Source: Stenotrophomonas sp. 169 (GTDB lineage: Bacteria > Pseudomonadota > Gammaproteobacteria > Xanthomonadales > Xanthomonadaceae). From it: a stretch of 64,000 nucleotides of DNA. The notes under the pieces were generated by a model that was not told the origin of the DNA, made no database searches, and saw only the letters and a list, made by a program, of their open reading frames with translations. Below, piece after piece: positions 20,785-29,223 of this stretch (the first letter of the stretch is position 1; each line of letters begins with the position of its first letter). The translations under genes and the position numbers were made by a program. Location of the stretch: assembly GCF_014621775.1 (NCBI RefSeq), contig NZ_CP061204.1, positions 2,252,501 through 2,316,500 of the forward strand, written 5' to 3'.

Positions 20785-22947
20785 ATGGGGTCCGTCGTCG
20801 CCCACGCGTGCCCTGCGCCCAGGTCCCGAGCTGCCATGCCCCTGCAACCCAACGGCGACACCCCCATGGCCACCCCGTCCAGCGGCTTGGGCGATGCCCT
20901 GCGACGTGAACGTCGACGCGTGGTGCTGGTCTACCTGCTGCTGGCGATCGCCTGGGTGGCCAGCAGCGACGCGGCGGTCTACGCCATCGTCGCCGACCCG
21001 CGCCAGGCCGCATGGCTGCAGACCGCGAAAGGCCTGTTCTTCATCTTCGCCAGCGCCACCCTGCTCTACCTGCTGCTGCGCCCGTTCGGCGCGAACCTGC
21101 TGCAGGTCACCACCCGGCTGGCCGCATCGGACAAGCGACATCGCCAGGCCTTCGTCGGCAACCCCGGCCCGGTGCTCATCTATGACCTGCAGACGGCACG
21201 GATCCTGGACGCCAATCCGTCCGCCTGCACGCTGTTCGGCTGGGAACGCGAGCAGCTGCTCGGCCAGCCGATCGGCTGCCTGTGGCCGCCCGGCGCCGAA
21301 GCGCAGCTGGATGCAAAGCTGGAGCAGTTGCGCGAGCACCCCGAGCAGACCTGCGTGCTGCGATCGGCGCTGCAGTTGCGGGACGGCACGGTGCGGCAGA
21401 TGGAGCTGCGCAGCAATGCCATCGATGTCGACGAGCGCCCTGCCCGCCTGCTGATCGTCATCGACCGTACCGCTGAAGATGAAGCCCTGGCACGACGGGA
21501 CCAGGCGCTGGCGCGGGTCGAAGAAGCACACGAGCTGGCGCGCATCGGCGCGTGGCAGCTCGATCCGGCCACCGGGCTGGCCAGCTTTTCGCGGCAGGTC
21601 TACCTGCTGCTGGGGCGGCGCCCGCCACAGGCCCGCACGTGGCACCGCTTCGATGAACTGCTGGTGCCGGCCGACGCCGCTACTGCGGCGATGACCGAAC
21701 AGCTGCTGGCGGGGATGAGCTCGGGCGAGCCGGTGCACGTCGATGTGCTGCTGCCGCTGCTCGGCATGGATGGCCGGCCATTGATGACCCACCTGCGTGC
21801 CGAGAGTGGCCTGGACGATGCGGGCCGCCCCCGGGTGCTCGGCACGCTGCAGGATGTGACCGAACGCGAGCAGTCCCGGCGCCTGCTGCGCGAGCGCGAA
21901 GAACAGTTCCGCGAGCTGGTGCGGGTGCTGCCCGATGGCGTGGTGATCCTGTCCGATGAACATGTGCTGTACGCCAATGCGTTTGCGGTGCGGCTGTTCG
22001 GCTATGACGGCCATACGCTGCTGGGCGAACCGCTGCAGGCACTGGTGGCCGAATCGGGACTGTCCTCGGTGCGCGCGCTGCTGCGGGAGCGGGTGCCCGA
22101 GGACACCGCCGGCCATGCCATCGTCAGCAGCATGCAGCGCGTGGACGGGTCTGGTTTCCAGGCCGGGCTGTCCGTTGGCGAAGTGCGCTACGGCGGACGC
22201 GACTGCCGCTTGCTGATCGTGCGCGACCTGAGCGACACCGAGCGCACGCGCATCGCCCTGGAAAACAGCAACCGTGAGCTGCACGCGATGGCCGGGCGCC
22301 TGTTCTCGCTGCAGGAGGACGAGCGCCGGGCCATATCGCGCGACCTGCACGATGACATCGGCCAGGCCATCACCGCGATCAAGCTGTCGGCTTGGGCTGC
22401 ACTGGACGAAGAAGATGGCGCACGGCGCCGGGAAGACCTGCAGCAGATCGTCGGTCTGGCCGACAGCACGGTGGGCAAGCTGCGCGACCTGTCCATGCTG
22501 CTACGCCCGCCGCAGCTGGATGCGCTGGGGCTGGAGGCCGCGCTGCGCTGGCAGGCCGGGGTGTTGTTCCGCGCGTCGCAGACCGAACTGCTGGCGCACA
22601 TCGATACCCTGCCCGAGCGGCCGGACAACGCCATCGAGCAGGCCTGCTTCCGCATCGCCCAGGAAAGCCTGACCAATGCGCTGCGCCATGCGCGCGCCAG
22701 CCAGGTGATGTTGCACCTGCGTGACATCGGCCAGGGCCGCCTGCACCTGCAGGTCCGCGACGATGGCGAAGGATTTGATCCCCACGGCCCGCGCGGGCTA
22801 GGGCTGATCGTCATGCGCGAGCGGGCGCAGAGCGTCGGCGGCCAGTTGCGCATTCAATCCGCGCCCGGCGAAGGTACCCTGATCGAACTGCATCTTCCCT
22901 ATCGCGTCGACACCCGCTCGACGCACGCCTTGGAACACCTTCCGTAA
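20785..22947 (+). CDS. PAS-containing NarL-family sensor histidine kinase
   Basis: A 720-aa membrane kinase. Two hydrophobic segments lie near the N-terminus (VVLVYLLLAIAWVAS and GLFFIFASATLLYLLL). Three PAS-like domains follow, then a HisKA_3 dimerisation domain with phospho-acceptor His near residue 522 (SRDLHDDIGQAI). The ATPase domain ends LGLIVMRERAQSVGG. Kinases of this type usually signal to NarL-like receivers. Here the next gene, which overlaps the stop codon (TAATG), carries a C-terminal receiver and is the natural partner. The start may be internal, at 20836 or 20866. Confidence 0.9.
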   Translation: MGSVVAHACPAPRSRAAMPLQPNGDTPMATPSSGLGDALRRERRRVVLVYLLLAIAWVASSDAAVYAIVADPRQAAWLQTAKGLFFIFASATLLYLLLRPFGANLLQVTTRLAASDKRHRQAFVGNPGPVLIYDLQTARILDANPSACTLFGWEREQLLGQPIGCLWPPGAEAQLDAKLEQLREHPEQTCVLRSALQLRDGTVRQMELRSNAIDVDERPARLLIVIDRTAEDEALARRDQALARVEEAHELARIGAWQLDPATGLASFSRQVYLLLGRRPPQARTWHRFDELLVPADAATAAMTEQLLAGMSSGEPVHVDVLLPLLGMDGRPLMTHLRAESGLDDAGRPRVLGTLQDVTEREQSRRLLREREEQFRELVRVLPDGVVILSDEHVLYANAFAVRLFGYDGHTLLGEPLQALVAESGLSSVRALLRERVPEDTAGHAIVSSMQRVDGSGFQAGLSVGEVRYGGRDCRLLIVRDLSDTERTRIALENSNRELHAMAGRLFSLQEDERRAISRDLHDDIGQAITAIKLSAWAALDEEDGARRREDLQQIVGLADSTVGKLRDLSMLLRPPQLDALGLEAALRWQAGVLFRASQTELLAHIDTLPERPDNAIEQACFRIAQESLTNALRHARASQVMLHLRDIGQGRLHLQVRDDGEGFDPHGPRGLGLIVMRERAQSVGGQLRIQSAPGEGTLIELHLPYRVDTRSTHALEHLP

Positions 22948-24722
22948 TGTGGAACAACTCCCTGCCCCAGGTCAGCATCGACGACGCACCGGATCGCCTG
23001 GGTGCCGGTAATCCGGAGCTGCAGGCGATGGTCACCGAGGCGGCCGGCGGCGGCGTGCCGCTGCTGTTGATGCACGTGGACATCGACCACTTCGCGTCGG
23101 TCAACGAGAACATGAGCGCCGAAGTCGGCGACCAGGCTCTGGTGCTTGTGGCCCAGCGTCTGAAGCTGTGGCTGCGCGGCCGTGGAAAGCTGTGGCGGCA
23201 TGGCAGCGACGAGTTCCTGGTGGCGGTGCCGCGCACTCCTGACGTGCCGCTGGCCGAAGACCTGGCCGAGGAGCTGCGCCAGCAGCTCGAGCTTCCGCTG
23301 TCGGTGCTGCCGTACACCTTGTTCATGACCGGCAAGGTCGGCGTGAGCCTGTGTCCGGAGCACGCAAGCAACGCATCGCGTCTGCTCGACCACGCCGAGG
23401 ATGCGCTTTACCAGGCCGCCCGCGAAGGCGGTAATGCCGTGCGCATCCATGCCCTCGACACGCCGCCGAGCGCGCACAGCGAGAGCATCATCGCGCGACA
23501 GATCATCGACGCCATTCCCAATGGCGAGTTGAAGTTGCGGTACCAGCCGCTGGTCAGCTCGCGCGATGGCCATGTGGTGGGCATGGAGGCGCTGCTGCGC
23601 TGGCAGTCGCCGACATTGGGCATGCTGGTGCCCGAGCGGTTCATGCGCACGGCCGAGCGGCTGGGCATCATCGTGCAGATCGGCACCTGGGTGCTGGAGG
23701 GCGCCCTGAAGCAGGCCAAGCTGTGGCGCGACCAGGGCTTCGATGATTTCACCATCGCCGTCAATGTCTCCACCCTGCAGCTGTTGCGTCCCAATTTCTT
23801 CACCGAGGTGATGGGACTGATGCAGGCTGCCGGCGTTCCCGCACCGATGCTGACGCTGGAAATCAACGAAAGCGCGCTGACCAACAACGTGAATTTCGTC
23901 CACGAAACGCTGGTCAACCTGCGCAACGAAGGCATCAGCCTGAGCCTGGACAATTTCGGCACCGGCGATTCCAGCCTGAGTGCACTGGTGCGCTATCCGG
24001 TGGACAAGCTGAAGATCGACCGCAGCTTCATCAAGAGTGCGCCGGCCGGCAACCGCGAGGCCGCCATCGCCCGCGCCATCATCGCCATGGGCCACCAACT
24101 GGGCATGACGGTGATCGCCAACGGCGTCGAGTCGCAGGCACAGCTGGGTTTCCTGCGCCGCAACGACTGCGACGTGTTCCAGGGGTATCTGTTCGGTGAG
24201 CCGATGTCAGCCGATGCGGCAGGCATGACCCTGCGCCGTCGCTACCTGCGTCCGGAAGCCTTCGCCGAGACGCGCCCGGACCGCACGCTGCTGCTGCTGG
24301 ACGATGAAGAGAACGTGCTGCGCTCCCTGGTGCGGTTGTTCCGCCGCGACGGGTATCGGATCCTGGCAGCCGGCAATGTCCGTGATGCATTCGACCTGCT
24401 GGCGATCAACGACGTGCAGGTGATCCTGTCCGACCAGCGCATGAGTGACATGAGCGGGACCGAGTTCCTGGGTCGGGTGAAGATGCTGTACCCGGACACG
24501 ATCCGCCTGGTGCTGTCCGGCTACACCGATCTCAACACGGTGACCGACGCCATCAACCGCGGCGCGATCTACCGTTTCCTGACCAAGCCCTGGAACGACG
24601 ACGAGCTGCGCAAGCACATCCACCAGGCGTTCCGCACCTACGAAGAGCAGCGGCGCGGCAACGGCGGCGGTGCACCGGCGGCGGATGTGCTGGACACGGC
24701 AGAAGATCGCCTGCTGCGGTAG
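22947..24722 (+). CDS. Degenerate GGDEF - EAL - receiver protein
   Basis: A 591-aa protein with an unusual order: GGDEF-like domain (GSDEF near residue 85), EAL domain from about residue 190, then a C-terminal receiver with LLLDDEENVLRSL and phospho-acceptor Asp496 (ILSDQRMSDMSG). The receiver has the RpfG/HD-GYP type continuation (GYTDLNTVTDAINRGAIYRF). The EAL motif GMEALLRW is intact, but the usual DDFGTG reads DNFGTG, which alters a metal-binding position. Its start codon overlaps the kinase stop, so the two form a translationally coupled kinase-effector pair. Confidence 0.9.
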   Translation: MWNNSLPQVSIDDAPDRLGAGNPELQAMVTEAAGGGVPLLLMHVDIDHFASVNENMSAEVGDQALVLVAQRLKLWLRGRGKLWRHGSDEFLVAVPRTPDVPLAEDLAEELRQQLELPLSVLPYTLFMTGKVGVSLCPEHASNASRLLDHAEDALYQAAREGGNAVRIHALDTPPSAHSESIIARQIIDAIPNGELKLRYQPLVSSRDGHVVGMEALLRWQSPTLGMLVPERFMRTAERLGIIVQIGTWVLEGALKQAKLWRDQGFDDFTIAVNVSTLQLLRPNFFTEVMGLMQAAGVPAPMLTLEINESALTNNVNFVHETLVNLRNEGISLSLDNFGTGDSSLSALVRYPVDKLKIDRSFIKSAPAGNREAAIARAIIAMGHQLGMTVIANGVESQAQLGFLRRNDCDVFQGYLFGEPMSADAAGMTLRRRYLRPEAFAETRPDRTLLLLDDEENVLRSLVRLFRRDGYRILAAGNVRDAFDLLAINDVQVILSDQRMSDMSGTEFLGRVKMLYPDTIRLVLSGYTDLNTVTDAINRGAIYRFLTKPWNDDELRKHIHQAFRTYEEQRRGNGGGAPAADVLDTAEDRLLR

Positions 24723-24776
24723 ATGGTCGAACGGGTGGGACCCCCTCGCGGCGGGCTGCTTCAAGGCTACGTGCTT

Positions 24777-24888
24777 GGGGCCGGGCGGTGGGGCTGGTCG
24801 GGGGACGGCAAGAGCCGCATCCATGCGGGCCTCGTTTCGCGCCATCCATGGCACTCAACGCCCCCGCCCAGCCCCACCGCCCGGCCCC
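24777..24888 (+). repeat. Giant hairpin element, copy 1
   Basis: A perfect 21-bp inverted repeat (arms 24777-24797 and 24868-24888) continues after one mismatch with six more pairs. It encloses a loop of about 55 nt (from ACGGCAAGAGCCGCATCCAT to GGCACTCAACG). The same loop occurs at 25084-25138 (inverted) and 58116-58171, but the arm sequences differ. A CTGACAG motif follows the right arm at 24889, and a GTAG palindrome follows 41 bp further on. I know no published name for the composite. Confidence 0.85.
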
Positions 24889-24936
24889 CTGACAGGTTCC
24901 GTGGCCGCCCGCCGCGTATGAAAAAAGAGAAAAGCG

Positions 24937-25013
24937 GTAGCGCCGACCCATGGTCGGCGGAAACCATCAGACCCCATTTCCCCACCCTCCGCCGACCACG
25001 GGTCGGCGCGACC
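24937..25013. repeat. GTAG palindrome pair between two giant hairpins
   Basis: A GTAG-headed hairpin at 24937-24960 (GCCGACC / GGTCGGC stem) faces an inverted relative at 24989-25013, whose end reads GCGAC instead of GCTAC. Each belongs to the giant hairpin on its own side, so the whole block 24777-25164 is a head-on pair of composites. Confidence 0.75.
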
Positions 25014-25057
25014 GGTCGGCATGCCGACGGTTGCATGGCCGCCATGGACCTGTCGAA

Positions 25058-25164
25058 GGTGGGGCGGGGTGGGTTGGCGGGGGCGTTGAGTGCCATGGAT
25101 GGCACGAAACGAGGCCCGCAGGATGCGGCTTTTGCCGTCCCCCGCCAATCCACCCCGCCCCGCC
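25058..25164 (-). repeat. Giant hairpin element, copy 2 (inverted)
   Basis: Arms at 25061-25083 and 25139-25161 pair over 23 bp with a single G-T wobble, and can extend a few bases further out. The loop, read on the minus strand, matches copy 1 except for a few changes. In minus orientation it is followed by GACAGGT and a GTAG-like palindrome, the same order as copies 1 and 3. Confidence 0.85.
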
Positions 25165-25255
25165 AGCCCACAGCCCTGCAGCCTTTGCAGTTGCAGTTGC
25201 TGTTGCAGTCGCTGTCGCCTCTGCAGGTGCCGGGCGCAGCCCGGCATACTTCCCG

Positions 25256-26476
25256 TTATCGCGGTTGCTTGATCGGCAGTACCACGCGGAACGTCGACCC
25301 CACGCCGGGCGTGCTGTCCAGGTCGATGCGGCCGTTGTGCTTGTTGATGATGCTGTAGGAAATCGACAAGCCCAGGCCCGTGCCACTGCCCACCGGCTTG
25401 GTGGTGAAGAACGGATCAAAGATCCGCTGGCGCAGCTCGGGCGAAATGCCGCCACCGCTGTCTTCGAACTCCACCCACGCATGCTCGCCGTCCACGCCGG
25501 TGCGCACGGTAATGACGCCGCGGTCGGCGATTGCGTGACCGGCGTTGAGCAGCAGGTTCATGTACACCTGGTTGAGCTCGGAGGGCAGGCACTCCACCAG
25601 CGGCAACTGGCCGAACTCGCGGTGCAGTTCCACCTTGTACTTCAGCTCGTTCCAGATGATGTTGATCGTCGATTCAAGACCGGAATGCAGATCCACCAGC
25701 TTCCACGACTCATCGCGGCCGGAATACGAAAAATCCTTCAGATCGCGGACGATGCGGGTAACCCGCTCGATGCCCTCGCGCGACTCGGCCATCAGCTGCG
25801 GCAGGTCGCGGCTGATGAAATCGATGTCCAGGCGGTGACGGATGTCGTCGATCTCCGGGATCAGCGTCTTCGGGTCCGGTGCGCGCAACGCGCGCTCGTA
25901 TGCCTCGATGACCGTGAACAGGCTGCGCAGGTATTCCTGCAGGCTGCCCAGGTTGGAGTGGACATAGCCGATCGGATTGTTGATCTCGTGCGCCACGCCG
26001 GCCGCCAGCTGCCCGATCGAGGCCATCTTCTCCGACTGCAGCAGTTTTTCCTGCGCCCCGTTCAAGCGCAGATAGGCCTGGCGCAGCTCCGCATGCCGTT
26101 GCTGCAGTTCGCGCTCGTAGTCCTCCTGCCCTTCAATGCGACGGAACAGGCCAAGGTAATAGCCGATGGCCTGATCGCGGTGGTGATACAGCTGGGCCGT
26201 AACCACGCCCTCGCCCATCACCAGGCTGCCGCTCCACTGGCCTTCCTTGCGGGCCACGGCCATGGCATCGGGGGGCAGCAGGGCGCGCAGGCGCTGCGGC
26301 GCGCCGCCCTCGCCGGTTTCGCTGCCGGCCAGCAGTGCATCGACGGCGGGATTGGCAAGTACCACCGCATCGTCATCGGTGAACAGCAGCATTCCCTCGC
26401 GTACCGGCGCAAGCAGGGCCTGCAGCAGCTGTGGCGAAGGGAAAGGGACGGGGGCGTTCGAGGCGGCTGCAGGCAC
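25256..26476 (-). CDS. Soluble sensor histidine kinase
   Basis: A 406-aa kinase without obvious membrane segments. A PAS-like N-terminal part (about 20-110) is followed by a coiled stretch, a HisKA domain with His163 ([16 protein letters not shown]) and an ATPase domain with [20 protein letters not shown] and [13 protein letters not shown]. The C-terminus [12 protein letters not shown] is typical. No receiver gene is adjacent. It lies immediately downstream of flgMN on the same strand, which suggests a motility link. The start is a GTG, with a TATAGT hexamer at 26509-26514 upstream. Confidence 0.9.
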   Translation of the reverse strand: MPAAASNAPVPFPSPQLLQALLAPVREGMLLFTDDDAVVLANPAVDALLAGSETGEGGAPQRLRALLPPDAMAVARKEGQWSGSLVMGEGVVTAQLYHHRDQAIGYYLGLFRRIEGQEDYERELQQRHAELRQAYLRLNGAQEKLLQSEKMASIGQLAAGVAHEINNPIGYVHSNLGSLQEYLRSLFTVIEAYERALRAPDPKTLIPEIDDIRHRLDIDFISRDLPQLMAESREGIERVTRIVRDLKDFSYSGRDESWKLVDLHSGLESTINIIWNELKYKVELHREFGQLPLVECLPSELNQVYMNLLLNAGHAIADRGVITVRTGVDGEHAWVEFEDSGGGISPELRQRIFDPFFTTKPVGSGTGLGLSISYSIINKHNGRIDLDSTPGVGSTFRVVLPIKQPR

Positions 26477-26576
26477 AGGGGCGTCCGGCGTTACGGAAAA
26501 CGGCCCCCACTATACGACGAGCGCGCACCTGCCGGCCGCGCTGCGCGCAGCGCCAGCACGCACGGCACGCATCGGA

Positions 26577-26915
26577 TCAGGCGACGGCCAACGGCCTGCG
26601 CGCGGTCAACTGCTGTGACTGGCCCTTGCTGTCATACGCCGGTGCATCTTCGCTGCGGCCCAGCTGGCGCAGGGCCCAGTTGACCTCGCGACGGCGCCGC
26701 GACAGCAGCACGCCGTTGGCGCGATTGCGCTCAGCCAGGACTTCCAGCTGCGCGGATTCGCCCATCGGCGGTGCACGGTCCAGCGTCCGCAACGCATCCA
26801 GCTTGGCGCTGGTGGCACGGATCAGGGCCTGCACGTCATGTGCGACCAAGGCCAGACGCTCTGCATCCAGCGCGTCACTGAGGCGTTGCATCGGCTCGCT
26901 CATCAGCGTGCTCAT
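26577..26915 (-). CDS. flgN: Flagellar chaperone FlgN
   Basis: A 112-aa helical export chaperone for the hook-filament junction proteins FlgK and FlgL. The sequence is divergent, as FlgN always is, with heptad-like leucines (LSDALDAERLALVAHDVQALI). It overlaps the flgM stop codon by four bases, the standard flgMN order, which strongly supports the call. Confidence 0.85.
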   Translation of the reverse strand: MSTLMSEPMQRLSDALDAERLALVAHDVQALIRATSAKLDALRTLDRAPPMGESAQLEVLAERNRANGVLLSRRRREVNWALRQLGRSEDAPAYDSKGQSQQLTARRPLAVA

Positions 26916-27214
26916 CCCTGCAGCTGCTGGTCCAGATCAAGCATGCGCGAGGCGATCGCTTCCGGGTTGATCCGGTAGCTGCCGTTCTGCAATGACTCGC
27001 GCACGGCCTGAACCCGCTCGGCGTCAATGGCCGGGGCACTGCTCAGGCTACGCTCGAGCGCCTGCAGGTTGGTCGCTTCACCGGTCAGCTTGAGGCTGTC
27101 CGCTGCTTCAATCGGGCGCGCAGGCGTATCGGCGCTGACGCCGGCGCGACTGGTCGGGCCCACCGCACGCAGCGTCTGCGCTGCCTGCATCGTGCCGTCG
27201 ATTTTTTGGCTCAT
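26912..27214 (-). CDS. flgM: Anti-sigma-28 factor FlgM
   Basis: A 100-aa secreted inhibitor of FliA that leaves the cell when the hook is complete. The C-terminal sigma-binding half is recognisable (ERVQAVRESLQNGSYRINPE, followed by AIASRMLDLDQQL). A good ribosome site (GAGGAGCTCCC) precedes the ATG, and a sigma-28 promoter lies further upstream, giving the usual autoregulatory loop. Confidence 0.93.
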   Translation of the reverse strand: MSQKIDGTMQAAQTLRAVGPTSRAGVSADTPARPIEAADSLKLTGEATNLQALERSLSSAPAIDAERVQAVRESLQNGSYRINPEAIASRMLDLDQQLQG

Positions 27215-27244
27215 GGGAGCTCCTCGGGTTGCCGTTCAATATCG

Positions 27245-27271
27245 ATAACGGCCGCCCGACCGTGATCTTTA
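27245..27271 (-). promoter_or_regulatory. Sigma-28 promoter of flgMN
   Basis: On the minus strand TAAAGATC (27264-27271) and GCCGTTAT (27245-27252) are 11 bp apart, about 30 bp upstream of the flgM start codon. Confidence 0.75.
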
Positions 27272-27289
27272 GGGGATTTCTGCACTTTC

Positions 27290-27946
27290 TCAGCGCGTCA
27301 CTAAAACGTCGCCGTTGGCGGCCACGGTCCCTTGTACCACCTTGCGGGAGGCCAGGTTCTCCACCGACAGCCGCTCGTTCTCACCGGCATCACCGAGTGC
27401 CTTGCCGACCACCCGTACCTCGACCGAGCCCCGGCGTGACACCAGCGCTACGTTGTCGCCACGCCGGACCAGCCGCTGCGCGACCAGGTCCGACGCGGAC
27501 AGCAGGCTGCCGGCCGACAGCGTACGCCGCGCCACGCGCCCCACGGCCGCGGCAGGATCGGCCAGCACGGCACCGGCAATCCGCGCGGCGTCCCGCTGCG
27601 CCGTCCCGATATCGGCCGCAGACAGGGTTTCTCCAGCAGCTATACCGCGCGACAGCACCAGTACGGTCTGCTCCCGGCGCACCTTCACCGGCACGAACAG
27701 GCGCCAGCCGCCGGCATCCGGGCAGCTGACTTCCACGGTGGTGTTGGCGGTGGGCTGGGCAGTGAGCCCTTGGCCACAGGCAGGCAAACGCAGCGCATCG
27801 GCCACCACGGCCTCGCCTTGCGCCCCCTCGCCCAGCAGAGACAGCGCTGCAGTGCGGATGGTGTCCACCGGCTGCCACGAAGGTGCGGCCGCGACCGGCG
27901 CGCTGGCAAGGGCCAGCAGCCAGCACAGTGATTTAAAGGTAGGCAT
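27290..27946 (-). CDS. flgA: Flagellar P-ring assembly chaperone FlgA
   Basis: A 218-aa periplasmic protein required for assembly of the FlgI ring. It has an N-terminal signal peptide (MPTFKSLCWLLALASAPVAA) and the C-terminal SAF/ChapFlgA domain (RRGDNVALVSRRGSVEVRVV). I start at the ATG at 27946 behind a GGGGGG ribosome site; an in-frame GTG lies four codons earlier. A sigma-54 promoter precedes it. The gene is divergent from cheV. Confidence 0.93.
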   Translation of the reverse strand: MPTFKSLCWLLALASAPVAAAPSWQPVDTIRTAALSLLGEGAQGEAVVADALRLPACGQGLTAQPTANTTVEVSCPDAGGWRLFVPVKVRREQTVLVLSRGIAAGETLSAADIGTAQRDAARIAGAVLADPAAAVGRVARRTLSAGSLLSASDLVAQRLVRRGDNVALVSRRGSVEVRVVGKALGDAGENERLSVENLASRKVVQGTVAANGDVLVTR

Positions 27947-27979
27947 GCAACCCCCCACGGCAAAGTTCGACAGGCCCGC

Positions 27980-27995
27980 TGCAAGTGCTGTGCCA
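27980..27995 (-). promoter_or_regulatory. Sigma-54 promoter of flgA
   Basis: On the minus strand TGGCAC, 5 bp, TTGCA: a full -24/-12 element about 35 bp before the flgA start codon. Confidence 0.8.
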
Positions 27996-28015
27996 GATCA
28001 CGCACGCACGACGAC

Positions 28016-28042
28016 TCAAGTAAGGACCGCGAGCGCCGATAC
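28016..28042 (+). promoter_or_regulatory. Sigma-28 promoter of cheV
   Basis: TCAAGTAA and GCCGATAC are separated by 11 bp. The -10 element ends only seven bases before the cheV ATG, so the transcript may start at or beside the start codon. Confidence 0.7.
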
Positions 28043-28049
28043 CTCTCCC

Positions 28050-28988
28050 ATGTCACATGACCTGCTCAACCGCATCGATCAACGTACCCGCCTGGCTGGC
28101 CACAACCGCCTGGCGCTGCTGCTGTTCCGGCTTGGCGGACGCCAGCTTTTTGGCGTCAATGTGTTCAAGGTGCAGGAAGTACTGCGCCGACCGGAGCTGT
28201 TCCAGGTGCCCGGCTTGCCCAGCGAGTTCTCCGGGGTGGCCGATGTGCGGGGCCGCTCGGTGCCCGTGCTGGACCTGGGCGTGGCCATCGGTCACCCCGA
28301 GCGTGACAATGCCGATGGCCCCGGCTATCTGGTGGTCACCGAGTTCAACCGCTCGATCCAGGGCTTCCTGGTCAGCGGGGTGGAGCGCATCGTCAACATC
28401 GCCGTGCAGGACATCCACCCGCCGCCGGAACTGGGCGCCGAATCCAGCTACCTGACAGCCGTCACCCGCTTCCAGGGCGAGCTCATCCAGGTGATCGACG
28501 TGGAAAGCGTGCTGGCCGACATTGCCGGTACCCGCAGCGAAGCGGTGCTGGACCCGGCCCTGGCCATGCCGGCCGACGGTCCGCAGATGCAGGTGCTGGT
28601 GGTGGATGACTCGCGCGTCGCCCGGCAGCAGATCCGCAGCGTGTTGGACCAGCTCGGCGTGGGCGCGACCCTGCTGTCCGATGGCAAGCAGGCACTGGAC
28701 CACCTAGTGCAGATCCACGCGGCGGGTGAAGATCCCGCCCAGCGGTACGCGATGGTGATCTCCGACATCGAGATGCCCGCGATGGACGGCTACACCCTGA
28801 CGACGGAAATCCGGCGCCACCCGGGACTGGCCGGCCTGTACGTGCTGCTGCACACCTCCCTGTCGGGCGTGTTCAACAACGCGATGGTCGAACGCGTGGG
28901 CGCAAACGCCTTCGTCGCCAAGTACTCACCGCACGAACTCGCCGATTTCGTCCTGGACCGCCTGCGCAAGGTCGCCCAAGCCGCCTGA
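28050..28988 (+). CDS. cheV: Chemotaxis coupling protein CheV
   Basis: A 312-aa protein joining a CheW domain (FRLGGRQLFGVNVFKVQEVL...) to a C-terminal receiver domain with VLVVDDSRVAR and phospho-acceptor Asp239 (VISDIEMPAMDG). It couples receptors to CheA and may act in adaptation as a phosphate sink. The ATG at 28050 starts the conserved part. The frame is open far upstream, but through flgA's promoter region. No Shine-Dalgarno is visible. Confidence 0.94.
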   Translation: MSHDLLNRIDQRTRLAGHNRLALLLFRLGGRQLFGVNVFKVQEVLRRPELFQVPGLPSEFSGVADVRGRSVPVLDLGVAIGHPERDNADGPGYLVVTEFNRSIQGFLVSGVERIVNIAVQDIHPPPELGAESSYLTAVTRFQGELIQVIDVESVLADIAGTRSEAVLDPALAMPADGPQMQVLVVDDSRVARQQIRSVLDQLGVGATLLSDGKQALDHLVQIHAAGEDPAQRYAMVISDIEMPAMDGYTLTTEIRRHPGLAGLYVLLHTSLSGVFNNAMVERVGANAFVAKYSPHELADFVLDRLRKVAQAA

Positions 28989-28997
28989 CCCCGGCAT

Positions 28998-29153
28998 CCC
29001 GAGCGTGGCCCGGCACTACCGTGCCCGCGTTCGCTGAAATGAAGCGGGGTGGCGGGCAGGCCTGGGCAGGACGCTGAGCCGCATGGATGCGGCGATGCAG
29101 CCTACACGGACGTACTTGCGGCGTGTCCTGCCCAGGCCTGCCCGCCGCCCCGC
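28998..29153 (-). repeat. Diverged giant hairpin with GTAG palindrome half
   Basis: Arms at 29044-29072 and 29125-29153 pair over 29 bp with one G-T wobble. They enclose a 52-nt loop that contains its own palindrome (GCCGCAT-GG-ATGCGGC). On the minus strand a GTAG-type palindrome follows at 28998-29019. The loop differs from the copies at 24.8, 25.1 and 58.1 kb but shares the GCCGCATCCATGCGG core and the hairpin-then-GTAG order. Confidence 0.8.
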
Positions 29154-29175
29154 CCTCAGCCCAACGCCGCCGCTT

Positions 29176-29191
29176 TGGCACGGCGCTTGCA
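29176..29191 (+). promoter_or_regulatory. Sigma-54 promoter of flgBCDEF
   Basis: TGGCAC, 5 bp (GGCGC), TTGCA. The element lies about 33 bp before the flgB start codon. Confidence 0.85.
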
Positions 29192-29223
29192 GCTTTCCCG
29201 GCACTGTTCCGTGGGAGCGCGCC

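Noticed and set aside
20743..20790. Sigma-28-like GGCGATAA before the PAS kinase
   Set aside because: The -10-like octamer is good, but nothing resembling TAAAG lies 11 bp upstream.
20676..20873. Upstream extension of the multi-PAS GGDEF-EAL gene
   Set aside because: It would overlap the start of the divergent kinase gene and has no ribosome site; the GTG at 20675 follows GGAG.
24950..26683. 577-codon plus-strand open frame covering repeats and the histidine kinase
   Set aside because: It crosses the giant hairpin and is antisense to a kinase with all motifs intact.
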